The notes under the pieces: model-generated
What the model was told of the DNA's origin: nothing
Seen by the model: only the letters and a program-made list of their open reading frames with translations
Databases searched by the model: none
Program-made: the position numbers and the translations under genes
Part shown: positions 9,103 to 17,428 of the stretch, piece after piece
Layout of the letters: the number at the start of each line of letters is the position of its first letter
Numbering within the stretch: the stretch's first letter is position 1
Assembly: GCF_014836955.1 (NCBI RefSeq)
Contig: NZ_JACSPV010000004.1
Span: 1 to 64,000 of the forward strand
Reading direction: 5' to 3'
Length of the DNA: 64,000 nucleotides
From: Bacillus norwichensis
GTDB lineage: Bacteria; Bacillota; Bacilli; Bacillales; Bacillaceae_C

Positions 9103-10194
9103 CTAATTCTCACCTCTCAAATGTTTCAGATATTGTTGCTTATGTTCTGCAATAGGCCATGGCGCCTGTTCAAATATGTGGTCATAAAGATCGTTAACAT
9201 CCGGAGCAGGCATCGTTTCCATCACTTTAACAGCCGCTTCAATTTCTTCCGTAGCCTCTTCTTCAATTTTTTGGGCCCAAGCGTCGTCCCAATAGCCATT
9301 TTTCTTCATAAAAAGCTCTAGCCGCGTAACCGGGTCATATTCTCTGCGCTCTTCACTCTTCTGTTGATCGCGGTATTTCTTTGGATCGTCTGCAGTCGTA
9401 TGGGCACCATACCTCCATGTAACCGATTCAATTAGAGTTGGACCTTTACCGCTTCGCGCTCTCTCCAATGCTTTTTTCGTCTCAAAGTAAACAATGAAAA
9501 TATCATTCCCATCAATACGGACGCCCGGCATATCATAAGCTACAGATTTTTGGGCAATCGTTTTTGAATTCATCTGCTTTTCAATAGGAACAGAAATCGC
9601 ATAACCATTATTCTGATTAAAAAATACAACCGGTGCTTTGAATACGCTTGCAAAATTCATCCCCTCATGAAAATCTCCCTCTGATGTGGCTCCATCACCG
9701 AAATAGGCAATCGATGCTGTAGTATGACCTTGAAACTTCGCTGCCATGGCTGCACCTGCTGCAAGTGGAAGCTGTGTAGCAATCGGAACAGACGGTGGAA
9801 GAATTTTCTTTCCTTTCGGCGGTACGTTCCCCTCAATGCGGCCATTCCAGTTAGATAAAATATTGTAAGATTGTCCAAAAGTGATAATTGCTGCATGATC
9901 TCTGTAAGTAGGGAACATCCAATCCTTGTCATCAAGAGCTAAAGCGCTTCCAACTTGTGCCGCTTCTTGCCCTTCAAAAGGCGGATAAGTGCCTAAACGT
10001 CCTTGGCGCTGAAGATTGACCGCTTTTCTGTCAAATAACCGCATCGTCTTAAGCTGCCGGTAAAACCGTTGAACCATTTCCTCCGTCATCTCACTCTTAT
10101 ACGTGTCATCTACAAGATTTCCTTTATGATCCACAATCTGAAGCATAGGAAACTGTAATTCTGCATCAAATTGCCTTGTCTCCGTTATTGTCAT
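9103..10194 (-). CDS. 2-oxo-acid dehydrogenase E1 component, alpha subunit
   Basis: 363 aa. The thiamine diphosphate motif GDGATSEGDFHEG continues to FFNQNNGYAIS (about residues 168-205), and the phosphorylation-loop region RYGAHTTADDPKKYR is present. The N-terminus (PMLQIVDHKGNLV) is of the pyruvate dehydrogenase PdhA type rather than the BkdAA type, so database names will vary. First gene of the E1 alpha-E1 beta-E2-pdh operon. No E3 (dihydrolipoyl dehydrogenase) is encoded nearby, so E3 must be shared from another locus. Confidence 0.88.
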   Translation of the reverse strand: MTITETRQFDAELQFPMLQIVDHKGNLVDDTYKSEMTEEMVQRFYRQLKTMRLFDRKAVNLQRQGRLGTYPPFEGQEAAQVGSALALDDKDWMFPTYRDHAAIITFGQSYNILSNWNGRIEGNVPPKGKKILPPSVPIATQLPLAAGAAMAAKFQGHTTASIAYFGDGATSEGDFHEGMNFASVFKAPVVFFNQNNGYAISVPIEKQMNSKTIAQKSVAYDMPGVRIDGNDIFIVYFETKKALERARSGKGPTLIESVTWRYGAHTTADDPKKYRDQQKSEERREYDPVTRLELFMKKNGYWDDAWAQKIEEEATEEIEAAVKVMETMPAPDVNDLYDHIFEQAPWPIAEHKQQYLKHLRGEN

Positions 10195-10228
10195 TGTTCA
10201 TCGCTCCTTTACTTTTTAGAGCATTTTA

Positions 10229-10400
10229 TCAAATGCACCTTGACGTATTTGCGCCCGATAAATTTCCTCTGAAACTCTGTGGCATCGCCGGAGGCTTTAA
10301 CTTCATTCAGTCGAGTTTTGTTCCCCACTTAATGGAATATCCATAGACATTCCTCTCACCACTTACAGAAGTAGGAGACTTCTGTGAATGAAGTTAAAAA
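10229..10400 (+). repeat. Dispersed structured repeat, copy A
   Basis: First of five related intergenic elements. Shared landmarks in order: TGCACCTTG-CGTATTTGCGCCC at the left, TTTAACTTCATTCAG in the middle, ACTTAATGGAATATCC, CTCACCACTTACAGAAGT, and GACTTCTGTGAATGAAG followed by TTAAA at the right. No ORF. It lies between the E1 alpha start and the anti-sigma gene. The rest of the 10195-10777 gap shows only a hairpin terminator. Confidence 0.8.
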
Positions 10401-10634
10401 TTGCCTTATTAATTGTCAGCTTAATATAAATGAAAAAACCGTGCAAACACACGCTTCAACGCGTTTTTTCTTTATAGCATCAACCTTTTAATCTGTTAAA
10501 GTAAGTGCTGGGTTTTGGATTTTCGGTCAAAAGGTTATCAGATGCATGAAGATGGAAAGGAACTCGAAAGGAAAGAAAATTGAAAAATTCGTGAGTGGAA
10601 TGGCTTAAAAAAGAGGAACGAGCAACATGTAAAG

Positions 10635-10676
10635 AAGGTTACCCCCTCCGCACTTTGCGAGTTGGTAACCTTTTTT
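10635..10676. terminator. Hairpin terminator in the gap downstream of the anti-sigma gene
   Basis: AAGGTTACC / GGTAACCTT stem with a roughly 20-nt loop. The T-run is better on the plus strand (CCTTTTTTATC) than on the minus (CCTTCTTTAC). The only adjacent upstream gene is the minus-strand anti-sigma factor, so it probably works as a moderate or bidirectional terminator. Confidence 0.55.
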
Positions 10677-10777
10677 ATCTGATTATCTTAAATTATTTTC
10701 ACTCATCAACTGCGATTTATCAATTGGAAAGTTGTACGACATTTTAACCTATTACAGCTTTAACAGCCTCCTTAAGA

Positions 10778-12322
10778 TTAATATAATGGTACCTTCCATT
10801 TATCTTTGACTTCATAATAACGGATCGCGGAAATAAGGTGTAACGTTAATTCTTTAGGTACTTCATTAACACCATAAGAAAATAGAGTGGTTGTTGCCAA
10901 GTCATTTACATCATTAGAAACACCTCCGTTTCGATAAGTAGTGTATGCCTTTCCTTTATCATCCACTAAGACCCAATGAGCTAAATCAGAACCTGTCACT
11001 TCTCTGTAACCTTCGATCTCAATTTGAAACTCATTTTTCTTTAATTTTACTTTTTTGATCGTCATAAAATTCCCTTCGTATTCAAATGAGACAGGTTTCT
11101 TCTTCAACTCTTTCGGCTTCATTGTAATAGAAAAATCTGACGGCTCTGTTTTATATATCCCATCTAATACAAAAGTGAGCTCATGATCATCTTCTATTGG
11201 GATAAATGAATCATTCCATGCGATATGACCGAGGTCTTCCATGAATTGTCCGGAAGCTTGTAAAAGGCCCAATTCATTATCAGAACCATTATTATAAACG
11301 GTTTTCATCTCCTCATTTTCGATATGATATTTAATATCGTTTCCATAACTATTACGCATATCATTTGCTATTTCTTTTCCATATTGCTTTTCGAGCTTTC
11401 CAATGTTTTTCTCTAATTTTATTTTTTCTTCCTTTGTAAAATCCGTTTCGTACAATAACTCAAAAGAAGAAGGTGTAAATCGAACTTTCTGCATGTCGAT
11501 CATGACGCCATGCTGATTCGTTTTTACATCTTGGAATGGTATAGTTTTTGTCGCTTTAAGACTCTCTTTTAAATCAACAGGGACGTCCAGCTTCCAGCTC
11601 CCCTTTTTTCCATTTAGTCTAGTTAAATTAAAATTGACAATAATGTTATTCAATTCTTGATGTTCGCTTAATGAAAATTCGATTAACCCATAATCGGTTG
11701 CATTTGTTAAAGCCATGTCTGTAAGTTCAAGGGGATTACCAAGAGAATCCGTTGCTCGTACTTCGTTTCCTTCATCCAATAAACCTAAGTCAATGTTTTG
11801 TGATTTTCCATTTTTATTGAGAATTTCATAGGATAGAGCGACCCGAGAAGAATCCGCAATAACATCTTCAACTTTAAAAGTAACCCCTTGATCGGTTACT
11901 TCACGATCGACACGTTCTGAAAATCCTGCTTCCGTCGCCATTCTTAACCCTTCATCAACACCCTCAGTGGAGAACAATCCACCAATCCATTGAGCAAGAG
12001 TCGGATTTACTGTAACAGTTAGACCAACTGCTAACAAAAGACCTGCTGCTAGAATTGCTATAGGTTTCCAATAAACTCTTTTCCGTAGAAACGTTTTCTT
12101 TTCATATGGTTTGATCTTATTAAGAACAAGTGAATCAAAATCATCCGGTAGTGTCGGTGTTTGCAATGTTTCTTTTATAAATTGCTGTTCCTCCATGAGT
12201 GCTTTAACGACACGTTTGCATTCGATGCATCCTTCCAGATGGTCGTCTATATTAACAGATTCATGCCCAGTTACTAAATCATCTACATAACGTGAAAGTT
12301 CATCTACAGTTGGACACTTCAT
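10778..12322 (-). CDS. Anti-sigma factor with DUF4179-type extracellular domain
   Basis: 514 aa. The N-terminus carries a zinc-finger anti-sigma motif (H-x3-C-x2-C in DDHLEGCIECKR, about residues 27-38). A single transmembrane helix follows (about 86-105, IAILAAGLLLAVGLTV), then a long extracytoplasmic region of the DUF4179/DUF5643 type. This is the standard layout of a membrane anti-sigma that holds its ECF sigma factor until a surface signal is received. Its first 23 bp overlap the end of the sigma gene, so the pair is co-translated. The signal is unknown. Confidence 0.85.
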   Translation of the reverse strand: MKCPTVDELSRYVDDLVTGHESVNIDDHLEGCIECKRVVKALMEEQQFIKETLQTPTLPDDFDSLVLNKIKPYEKKTFLRKRVYWKPIAILAAGLLLAVGLTVTVNPTLAQWIGGLFSTEGVDEGLRMATEAGFSERVDREVTDQGVTFKVEDVIADSSRVALSYEILNKNGKSQNIDLGLLDEGNEVRATDSLGNPLELTDMALTNATDYGLIEFSLSEHQELNNIIVNFNLTRLNGKKGSWKLDVPVDLKESLKATKTIPFQDVKTNQHGVMIDMQKVRFTPSSFELLYETDFTKEEKIKLEKNIGKLEKQYGKEIANDMRNSYGNDIKYHIENEEMKTVYNNGSDNELGLLQASGQFMEDLGHIAWNDSFIPIEDDHELTFVLDGIYKTEPSDFSITMKPKELKKKPVSFEYEGNFMTIKKVKLKKNEFQIEIEGYREVTGSDLAHWVLVDDKGKAYTTYRNGGVSNDVNDLATTTLFSYGVNEVPKELTLHLISAIRYYEVKDKWKVPLY

Positions 12323-12863
12323 TAAAATAGCCTCCTTCCCGTTTAATTGTATTTCTCATTTTTTTCTTAGCTCGATGAAGTTTATTGCGAACGGTTGAAA
12401 CAGGCACATCCACAAGTTCGCTGATCTCTTCATAGCTCAACTCATTGACATATCGTAATAGGATAATCATCCGTTCATCCTCTGGCAAAGTATCCATTAG
12501 CAACTCTAACTGCTTGTTTTTCTCCTTCTTTAGAAAAATAACTTCTGGATGTTCGAGGTTCTTCTCCATCGATCCTTCAGTCATCCTAACCTCTATGTGA
12601 CGTTTCTTTCGAAATTCATCCATACAATGATTGATTGCCACGCGATAAATCCAACTGGCAAACGACCCTCTGTTATCATATTTACCAAGCTGGTAATACA
12701 CTTTAATCAACGCTTCTTGTACTAAATCTTGTGCATCATGCGGATTTCTCGTCATTCCCAGAATCGTGGCATATAACTGATTTTTATATTTATTAATAAT
12801 GTGTGAGTAGGCCTGTTTGTTTCCAGATAGCACTTCTTGGACCCACTGAATTTCCTCTTGCAT
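12300..12863 (-). CDS. ECF RNA polymerase sigma factor
   Basis: 187 aa with sigma region 2 (about residues 20-85, DAQDLVQEALIKVYYQLGKY and SFASWIYRVAINHCMDEFRK) and region 4 helix-turn-helix (about 125-175, LSYEEISELVDVPVSTVRNK). The SigW/SigV-like class responds to envelope stress. An upstream in-frame TTG is less likely because AGGAGG lies within that extension, 5 nt before the ATG chosen. The cognate anti-sigma gene overlaps its 3' end. Confidence 0.9.
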   Translation of the reverse strand: MQEEIQWVQEVLSGNKQAYSHIINKYKNQLYATILGMTRNPHDAQDLVQEALIKVYYQLGKYDNRGSFASWIYRVAINHCMDEFRKKRHIEVRMTEGSMEKNLEHPEVIFLKKEKNKQLELLMDTLPEDERMIILLRYVNELSYEEISELVDVPVSTVRNKLHRAKKKMRNTIKREGGYFNEVSNCR

Positions 12864-12886
12864 TGTGACCTCCTGCCTCAAACGAC

Positions 12887-12914
12887 CATGCGCATGCCGC
12901 GTTTTTATGTTTCA
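12887..12914 (-). promoter_or_regulatory. Possible autoregulated ECF promoter
   Basis: TGAAAC, a common ECF -35 core, lies 16 nt upstream of CGCATG, some 25-50 bp before the sigma gene start. Self-regulation is the rule for this class, but the -10 match is loose. Confidence 0.3.
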
Positions 12915-13103
12915 ACTAATATAACGAGTATAAGCTTCGAATAATTTCACTTATTGGAGAAGTTTTTTTAAAAAGTACTAAACAGGAGTTAATGGGTCTA
13001 ATAGACGTCGTTTGTTATAGCTTCTATGCATAATTGTTTTTAACAAAGCTGGATGTTTAATATGCTCCCATCAATTCTTTGTCAAAACCTACAAAAAGAA
13101 CAA

Positions 13104-13136
13104 AAAAGAACCAACTAATTTAGTCAGTTCTTTTCG
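13104..13136 (-). terminator. Hairpin terminator after the sarcosine-oxidase-like gene
   Basis: An imperfect stem AAGAACCAACTAA / TTAGTCAGTTCTT lies 16 bp past the stop codon. On the minus strand it is followed by TTTTTTGTTC. Confidence 0.65.
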
Positions 13137-13151
13137 GTTTCTATTATCTTT

Positions 13152-14282
13152 TTAAAACCTATCTATTGAAAAATCCGAGATGTCCTGTTTACTTTTTCCA
13201 TCCACTGCCAATTGGCTCAGTATTTCTCCGACGGCACTGGCAAATTTGAAACCATGCCCGGAAAATCCGCAGGCGAAGATGACATGATTCAATTCTGGAT
13301 GCCTGTCAATGATAAAGTCGCTGTCGGGAGAATTTGTGTAGACGCATGTTTTTCCGAATTTCAGTGGCAGCTTTTGAGACATGAACTTGGAAGCAAACTT
13401 CTTTACATCCTGTTCATCTTCCGGAAAAGTTCCATAGTCAGCCAATACTTCACCAGACTTTACAGGCTGCCCCTCGTCGTGGCGGCCGATTTTCACTCCG
13501 GCCCCATCGATGCTCGGAAAGCCATAATACAATTCGTCAGAGTTAGGATAATTGACCGCAAAAGCTGGAAAAACATCAGCACGATAAACAGCTTCGTCAG
13601 AGTCGAACCAAGAGAAGGTTTTTCTCATCGACTGAAGCGGCAACTCCAATCCCAAAGCCGAAAGAATGGGGTCTGACCCCCTTCCTGCTGTGATAATTAA
13701 TTTTTCCCCTGTAAATGTTTCGTTGTCTGTTTTTACAATAACCGAAGATTCACTTGCTTTGATTGCTTTTACGCTTGTATTTGTCCTCAGGACTGCTCCG
13801 TTTTTCTCAGCCAGTTCGCGGTAAGCTCGTACACATTCTTCGACCATAAGTACTCCGGAATTTTTTTCAAAACAGCCGACGAAATCATTTGAGAATTGGA
13901 AACCAGGCCATCTTTCATTCATTTCTGACGCTGTTAAAACTTCAACTGGGAGCGAATACGTTTCCGCACTCTTTTTGACATTTTGAATAAATTCAGATTC
14001 CGCGTCTCCAACATTTAAAACACCAGTTTGGAGAAACAGCCTTCTATTTGATTTTTCTTCAAGATCCTGCCAGAGTTCCTGCGCTCTGAGCGCCATGGGC
14101 ACATAATTTTCCCCCTCGCCATAGGCATGGCGGATGATCCTTGTCTCCCCATGATGAGCCCCTTCCGTATGCGGTGGATCGAAAGCATCAATTAGCAATA
14201 CCTTTCTGCCTTGACTTGCCAGAAAATAGCCCGCAGCCATTCCCATGGAGCCTGCTCCGACAATAATGATTTCAAAATTCAT
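13152..14282 (-). CDS. Monomeric sarcosine oxidase / N-methyl amino acid oxidase
   Basis: 376 aa flavoprotein of the MSOX/SolA family. The ADP-binding motif is VGAGSMGMAAGYFLA at the N-terminus. HHGETRIIRHAYGEG (about residues 44-58) is characteristic. Near the C-terminus KTCVYTNSPDSDFIID holds the cysteine to which FAD is covalently bound in monomeric sarcosine oxidase, followed by CGFSGHGFKF. It oxidises N-methylated amino acids or other secondary amines, releasing H2O2. The start is placed at ATG AAT TTT (14282), which fits the AGAGGGG site; an ATG seven codons earlier precedes that site. It is monocistronic. Exact substrate is not determined. Confidence 0.87.
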   Translation of the reverse strand: MNFEIIIVGAGSMGMAAGYFLASQGRKVLLIDAFDPPHTEGAHHGETRIIRHAYGEGENYVPMALRAQELWQDLEEKSNRRLFLQTGVLNVGDAESEFIQNVKKSAETYSLPVEVLTASEMNERWPGFQFSNDFVGCFEKNSGVLMVEECVRAYRELAEKNGAVLRTNTSVKAIKASESSVIVKTDNETFTGEKLIITAGRGSDPILSALGLELPLQSMRKTFSWFDSDEAVYRADVFPAFAVNYPNSDELYYGFPSIDGAGVKIGRHDEGQPVKSGEVLADYGTFPEDEQDVKKFASKFMSQKLPLKFGKTCVYTNSPDSDFIIDRHPELNHVIFACGFSGHGFKFASAVGEILSQLAVDGKSKQDISDFSIDRF

Positions 14283-14483
14283 GTTATGTTCAGCCCCTCT
14301 CATCTACTATTATAGGACAAAGCTGTTATGCAGACATGAAAGATTTTATCTAGGAAAAGCGAAAGGTGAGCAGCCTTAGGAGACAAGCACAAGGCGAACT
14401 TTGATAAGAGAGTTCCTTAGCCACCACATTTCAATTACTTCGCTGGAAAGCTTTATTGAGTACGCTTCACGCAGTTAGTTTTG

Positions 14484-14573
14484 CGCCTGCACTTGTACTT
14501 CCTGTACGTCGGCTAGCTCAAGCAGCGACGTCCTGTCGCTTCGCCTGCACTTGTACTTCCTGTACGTCGCTGC
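14484..14573. repeat. 28-bp direct repeat within a hairpin-forming intergenic element
   Basis: The 28-bp sequence beginning CGCCTGCACTTGTACTTC occurs at 14484-14511 and again, identically, at 14542-14569. GCAGCGACG (14522-14530) pairs with CGTCGCTGC (14565-14573). No coding potential in this 14283-14650 gap. It resembles REP/BIME-type palindromic elements rather than a CRISPR, since there are only two copies. Confidence 0.7.
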
Positions 14574-14650
14574 TAGGCATAGAAAAACCGAATAAAAAAT
14601 ATTTCATCTCAGTTTATATTTTTTACTCTATAAAGAAAAAAGCCGCAAGC

Positions 14651-15934
14651 TCATTTCCCGTACTTATCTTGAAGTGCCATGTAAAATTTCATGAGCCCCA
14701 CACCCTTGGCATGTTGGCTATGAAAAGGGATCGGACGCAGGTTTTCTTTTTTAAGCGGATTATTCACACGCTCGGGATGACTAATAGTTTCGGCGAGAAC
14801 TTTACCTGCCATCACGGCCATCGCCGCTCCCTTTCCACAATATCCGAAAGCGAAATGGGTTCCGTCCTCCAACTGTCCAATGTATGGAAGAAAATCCTGA
14901 GTAAACCCGACTTTTCCTCCCCAGCGGTACTCAACACGTGCATCCTTCAATTGTGGAAAAACTGTGATCATCCCTTCTCTTAAACGATCAAACAACAGCT
15001 TCTGGGCTCGCTTGCTAAAAGCTCGTCCGGAACCGCCAAAGGCCATTCGATTATCAGCGGTTCTTCTAAAGTAGTATAGTAAGTTCTTTGAATCAGAGAC
15101 AGCTCGATTTTGAGGTATTAGATTTTCCATGAACTCTTGTGTCAATGGCTCGGTTGCAATCATGATACTATCAACAGGAATGACCGATTTCTTTAACGTC
15201 TTACTCAAATTTCCTGCATAGGCATTTGTCACAACAACCACTTCATCAGCTATGACCCTTCCCTTAGTCGTTGCAACAATAACCTTGTTCGCAGCGTCCT
15301 TTTGAATGTTCGTAGCTTCAGAGTTTTCATAAATAACCCCGCCCAGATCTTCTACGGCATCCGCAAGACCGAGTGCAAATTTGAGCGGATGAAAATGAGC
15401 TCCCCTTTCATTGATTCGAGCTCCATGATAAAAATCCGTGTTCAATTCTGCTTTCATTTCAGGTCGGTCAATAACTGATATTTCGTGAAAGTTCAGCTTT
15501 TCCGCTAGGTATTCCTGATCTCTTTTGAAGCTATCCAAATGGGAAGCTTTGTAAGCTGGACGGATATCACCTTGTCTGACTAAATCACAAGCTATTCCAT
15601 TTTCTTTGGATATACTCTCTACTAAATCAATGGAATCAAGGGACAGCTCCCACATTAGCTGTGCCGTTTCGAAGCCTTTTTTCTGCGCGAATGCTTCCAT
15701 TGGCCCGTGATATCCAGTAAGCAGCTCACCACCGTTTCTTCCACTGGCTCCATATCCTACCGCATTTTTTTCCAACACAATCGTTTGATGTCCCATTTTT
15801 TGCAAATGATAGGAAGTAGACAGACCCGAAAAACCACCGCCGATAATCACCACATCACAATGCTTCTCATCTACAAGTGTTGACCGTGTTTTTCGCTCAC
15901 CGGCTGTTGCCTCCCACATGGACAAATGATCCAT
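14651..15934 (-). CDS. FAD-dependent amine/amino-acid oxidase (PuuB/DadA family)
   Basis: 427 aa. The Rossmann FAD motif IIGGGFSGLSTSYHL (about residues 30-44) is followed by GYGASGRNGGELLTGYHG (about 61-78), a hallmark of the gamma-glutamylputrescine oxidase/OrdL group. The C-terminal FAD motif is FAFGYCGKGAAMAVMAGK. It probably oxidises a primary or secondary amine, or a D-amino acid, with O2. The ATG lies after GGAGGAG. It is transcribed divergently from a LysR gene, whose product is the likely regulator. It neighbours a second amine oxidase (13152-14282) on the same strand but is separated by a repeat-rich gap. Confidence 0.82.
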   Translation of the reverse strand: MDHLSMWEATAGERKTRSTLVDEKHCDVVIIGGGFSGLSTSYHLQKMGHQTIVLEKNAVGYGASGRNGGELLTGYHGPMEAFAQKKGFETAQLMWELSLDSIDLVESISKENGIACDLVRQGDIRPAYKASHLDSFKRDQEYLAEKLNFHEISVIDRPEMKAELNTDFYHGARINERGAHFHPLKFALGLADAVEDLGGVIYENSEATNIQKDAANKVIVATTKGRVIADEVVVVTNAYAGNLSKTLKKSVIPVDSIMIATEPLTQEFMENLIPQNRAVSDSKNLLYYFRRTADNRMAFGGSGRAFSKRAQKLLFDRLREGMITVFPQLKDARVEYRWGGKVGFTQDFLPYIGQLEDGTHFAFGYCGKGAAMAVMAGKVLAETISHPERVNNPLKKENLRPIPFHSQHAKGVGLMKFYMALQDKYGK

Positions 15935-15958
15935 TATTCACTCCTCCATTCTATCGTA

Positions 15959-16090
15959 TCAAATTCGCCTTGGCGTATTTGCGCCCAGATTTTATTCAGC
16001 CGGGGTTTAAACCCTACTGAATGGAATCCAATATGCATCCATCTCACCATTTACAGAAGTGGAATGATTTCTGCTGAATATAGTTTAAAA
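15959..16090 (+). repeat. Dispersed structured repeat, copy B (short form)
   Basis: It has GCCTTGGCGTATTTGCGCCC, CAGATTTTATTCAGCC, ACTGAATGGAATCC, CTCACCATTTACAGAAGTGG and TTTCTGCTGAATA in the same order as copy A. It lacks the internal hairpin segment seen in copy D. Located in the divergent promoter region between the oxidase and the LysR gene. Confidence 0.8.
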
Positions 16091-16103
16091 GATAACGTTT
16101 TCA
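16090..16103 (-). promoter_or_regulatory. Candidate cre (CcpA) operator
   Basis: TGAAAACGTTATCT on the minus strand, 13 of 14 matches to the cre consensus. It lies between the divergent FAD-oxidase and LysR genes. Confidence 0.5.
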
Positions 16104-16156
16104 ATTTAGTTTCATATAAGAATTTGCAATATAAATAGTATCTTGAATTTTTATAA

Positions 16157-16198
16157 ATGTAAAATATATAATAAAACTAATAAATATATATTTTACAT
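16157..16198. promoter_or_regulatory. Long perfect dyad upstream of the LysR gene
   Basis: 14-bp perfect arms ATGTAAAATATATA (16157-16170) and TATATATTTTACAT (16185-16198) with a 14-bp centre, ending 15 bp before the LysR start. A dyad of this kind, including a T-N11-A core, is what a LysR autoregulatory site would look like. Confidence 0.5.
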
Positions 16199-16213
16199 AT
16201 ATAGGTGGTTGTT

Positions 16214-17152
16214 ATGGACATTCAAAAACTGAAGTATTTTATTGCTGTTGTTGAGAACGGAACCGTTTCAAAAGCTGCTAAAGTCCTTAATATGACTCAG
16301 CCTCCATTAAGTATGCTGTTGAAAAAGTTCGAGGATGAGATAGGGATTCAACTATTCAGACGGGAAGGGAAACGCCTATATTTAACTGACTCCGGCCAAT
16401 TGGTCTACCAGCGTGGAATCGAGCTTCTAGCAAGCTCGGAAGCTATTCTCCAAGAGGCACGGGAATATCAGCAGGATCACCGCGGAACAGTTTCTATCGG
16501 ATGTGCAGCAGTGGCTAATTTTTCATTGATCCCTGAGGTAATCAAGCGCATGAATGATCGTTCTATTAATATCGTGACTCACGTGAAGGAAGGATCTCCC
16601 CCTTACATTCTTGATCATCTGCGTTTTCATAAGCTTGATATCGGAATGGTGCGGAATGTTTATAATAGAAACGATTTAATTACAACAAAACTGTTTACAG
16701 AACCTGTAATGGTGGCATTGCCTTCAGGCCATCCGCTTGCAGGGAAAAAATCTGTAGCGTTAGAAGAATTACAGGATGAAAACTTTCTCCTTCACCACTC
16801 TTCCTATGAATATAATATTTCGGACACTATCATTATGGAATGTAAAAAAAGAGGTATAAGTCCAAATATCGTTTATTGGGGGACTGAAACACTTCCTATG
16901 CTGGGGATGGTCAAAGCTGGGATGGGAATTGCATTTCCTCCTAAATCTGTCATAAAAAGTGTTGGGGTCGAACTTCCACCATTGGTGGAGCTTTGCTCTC
17001 CTGCTATCACCACGACCCTCAATCTAGTGACAATGAAGAATAGCGTCCAAAAAGATGCTGTTATCATGTTTCTGAATATATTGCAGGAAGTAATTGAAGA
17101 AATGACGCAGGAGTTTGGAATTCCTTCCATGAACGAAACGAACAGCCCATAA
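16214..17152 (+). CDS. LysR family transcriptional regulator
   Basis: 312 aa. N-terminal winged helix (MDIQKLKYFIAVVENGTVSK and NMTQPPLSMLLKKFEDEIG) and a LysR substrate-binding domain (about residues 90-300). AGGTGG lies 5 nt before the chosen ATG; an in-frame GTG three codons earlier overlaps that site. Divergent from the FAD amine oxidase, with a perfect dyad in between, so it likely regulates that gene and itself. It is clearly paralogous to the LysR at 42300, sharing GTVSKAA/GSVSKAA, MTQPPLS and the phrase VIYWGTE/IVYWGTE. Confidence 0.9.
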   Translation: MDIQKLKYFIAVVENGTVSKAAKVLNMTQPPLSMLLKKFEDEIGIQLFRREGKRLYLTDSGQLVYQRGIELLASSEAILQEAREYQQDHRGTVSIGCAAVANFSLIPEVIKRMNDRSINIVTHVKEGSPPYILDHLRFHKLDIGMVRNVYNRNDLITTKLFTEPVMVALPSGHPLAGKKSVALEELQDENFLLHHSSYEYNISDTIIMECKKRGISPNIVYWGTETLPMLGMVKAGMGIAFPPKSVIKSVGVELPPLVELCSPAITTTLNLVTMKNSVQKDAVIMFLNILQEVIEEMTQEFGIPSMNETNSP

Positions 17153-17174
17153 AACTAGGGCTGCTCGTTTTTTA
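17139..17174. terminator. Terminator between convergent genes
   Basis: CGAACAGCCC / GGGCTGCTCG stem spanning the LysR stop codon, followed by TTTTTTATTTT on the plus strand. It also abuts the 3' end of the minus-strand small ORF. Confidence 0.8.
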
Positions 17175-17399
17175 TTTTATATACTGTTTCAGCTTCGAAT
17201 CCCTTTCTTTTCTTTCTTCCTCGGAAGCTAAATCATATTTTTTCAATAAGTGGAATACTTCATTTAACGTTTCCTGCGGTCTCTCGCTTTTTAGAAATTG
17301 TTCCAGCCCTCCGGTCAGACTTCCCGGTAGAAACTCTGCCTGGCTTTCAAGCTTTGCCACTACACTCTCTTGAGAATGATCAATATTACATTTTCCCAT
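17172..17399 (-). CDS. Small conserved-looking protein at the end of the pxpBC operon
   Basis: 75 aa, hydrophilic and mostly helical, with no membrane segment. The C-terminal half is highly charged (ASEEERKERDSKLKQYIK). I do not recognise its family. It starts 29 bp after pxpC ends and is read in the same direction, so it is probably the last gene of that operon. Of the successive start codons GTG ATG ATG ATG, the last ATG is best spaced from AGGG. There is a single Cys and no zinc-binding motif. Function cannot be assigned. Confidence 0.6.
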   Translation of the reverse strand: MGKCNIDHSQESVVAKLESQAEFLPGSLTGGLEQFLKSERPQETLNEVFHLLKKYDLASEEERKERDSKLKQYIK

Positions 17400-17428
17400 C
17401 ATCATCACCCTATTTATACATTATTTGC

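Noticed and set aside
444..10194. Many plus-strand frames of 60-160 codons opposite the minus-strand genes (for example 3652-4116 and 8311-8781)
   Set aside because: They are antisense shadows of well-supported genes and show no domain or initiation signal.
10440..10480. Terminator-like sequence ACGCTTCAACGCG followed by T-rich DNA
   Set aside because: The possible stem is only a few base pairs and no gene ends there.
14456..14983. 175-codon plus-strand frame
   Set aside because: It begins in the direct-repeat element and overlaps the 3' end of the FAD oxidase on the other strand; the composition is repeat-derived.
15988..16060. GC-N10-CC spacing resembling a -24/-12 promoter for the FAD oxidase
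   Set aside because: It lies inside a dispersed repeat copy and the -24 element (TGGTGA) matches poorly.
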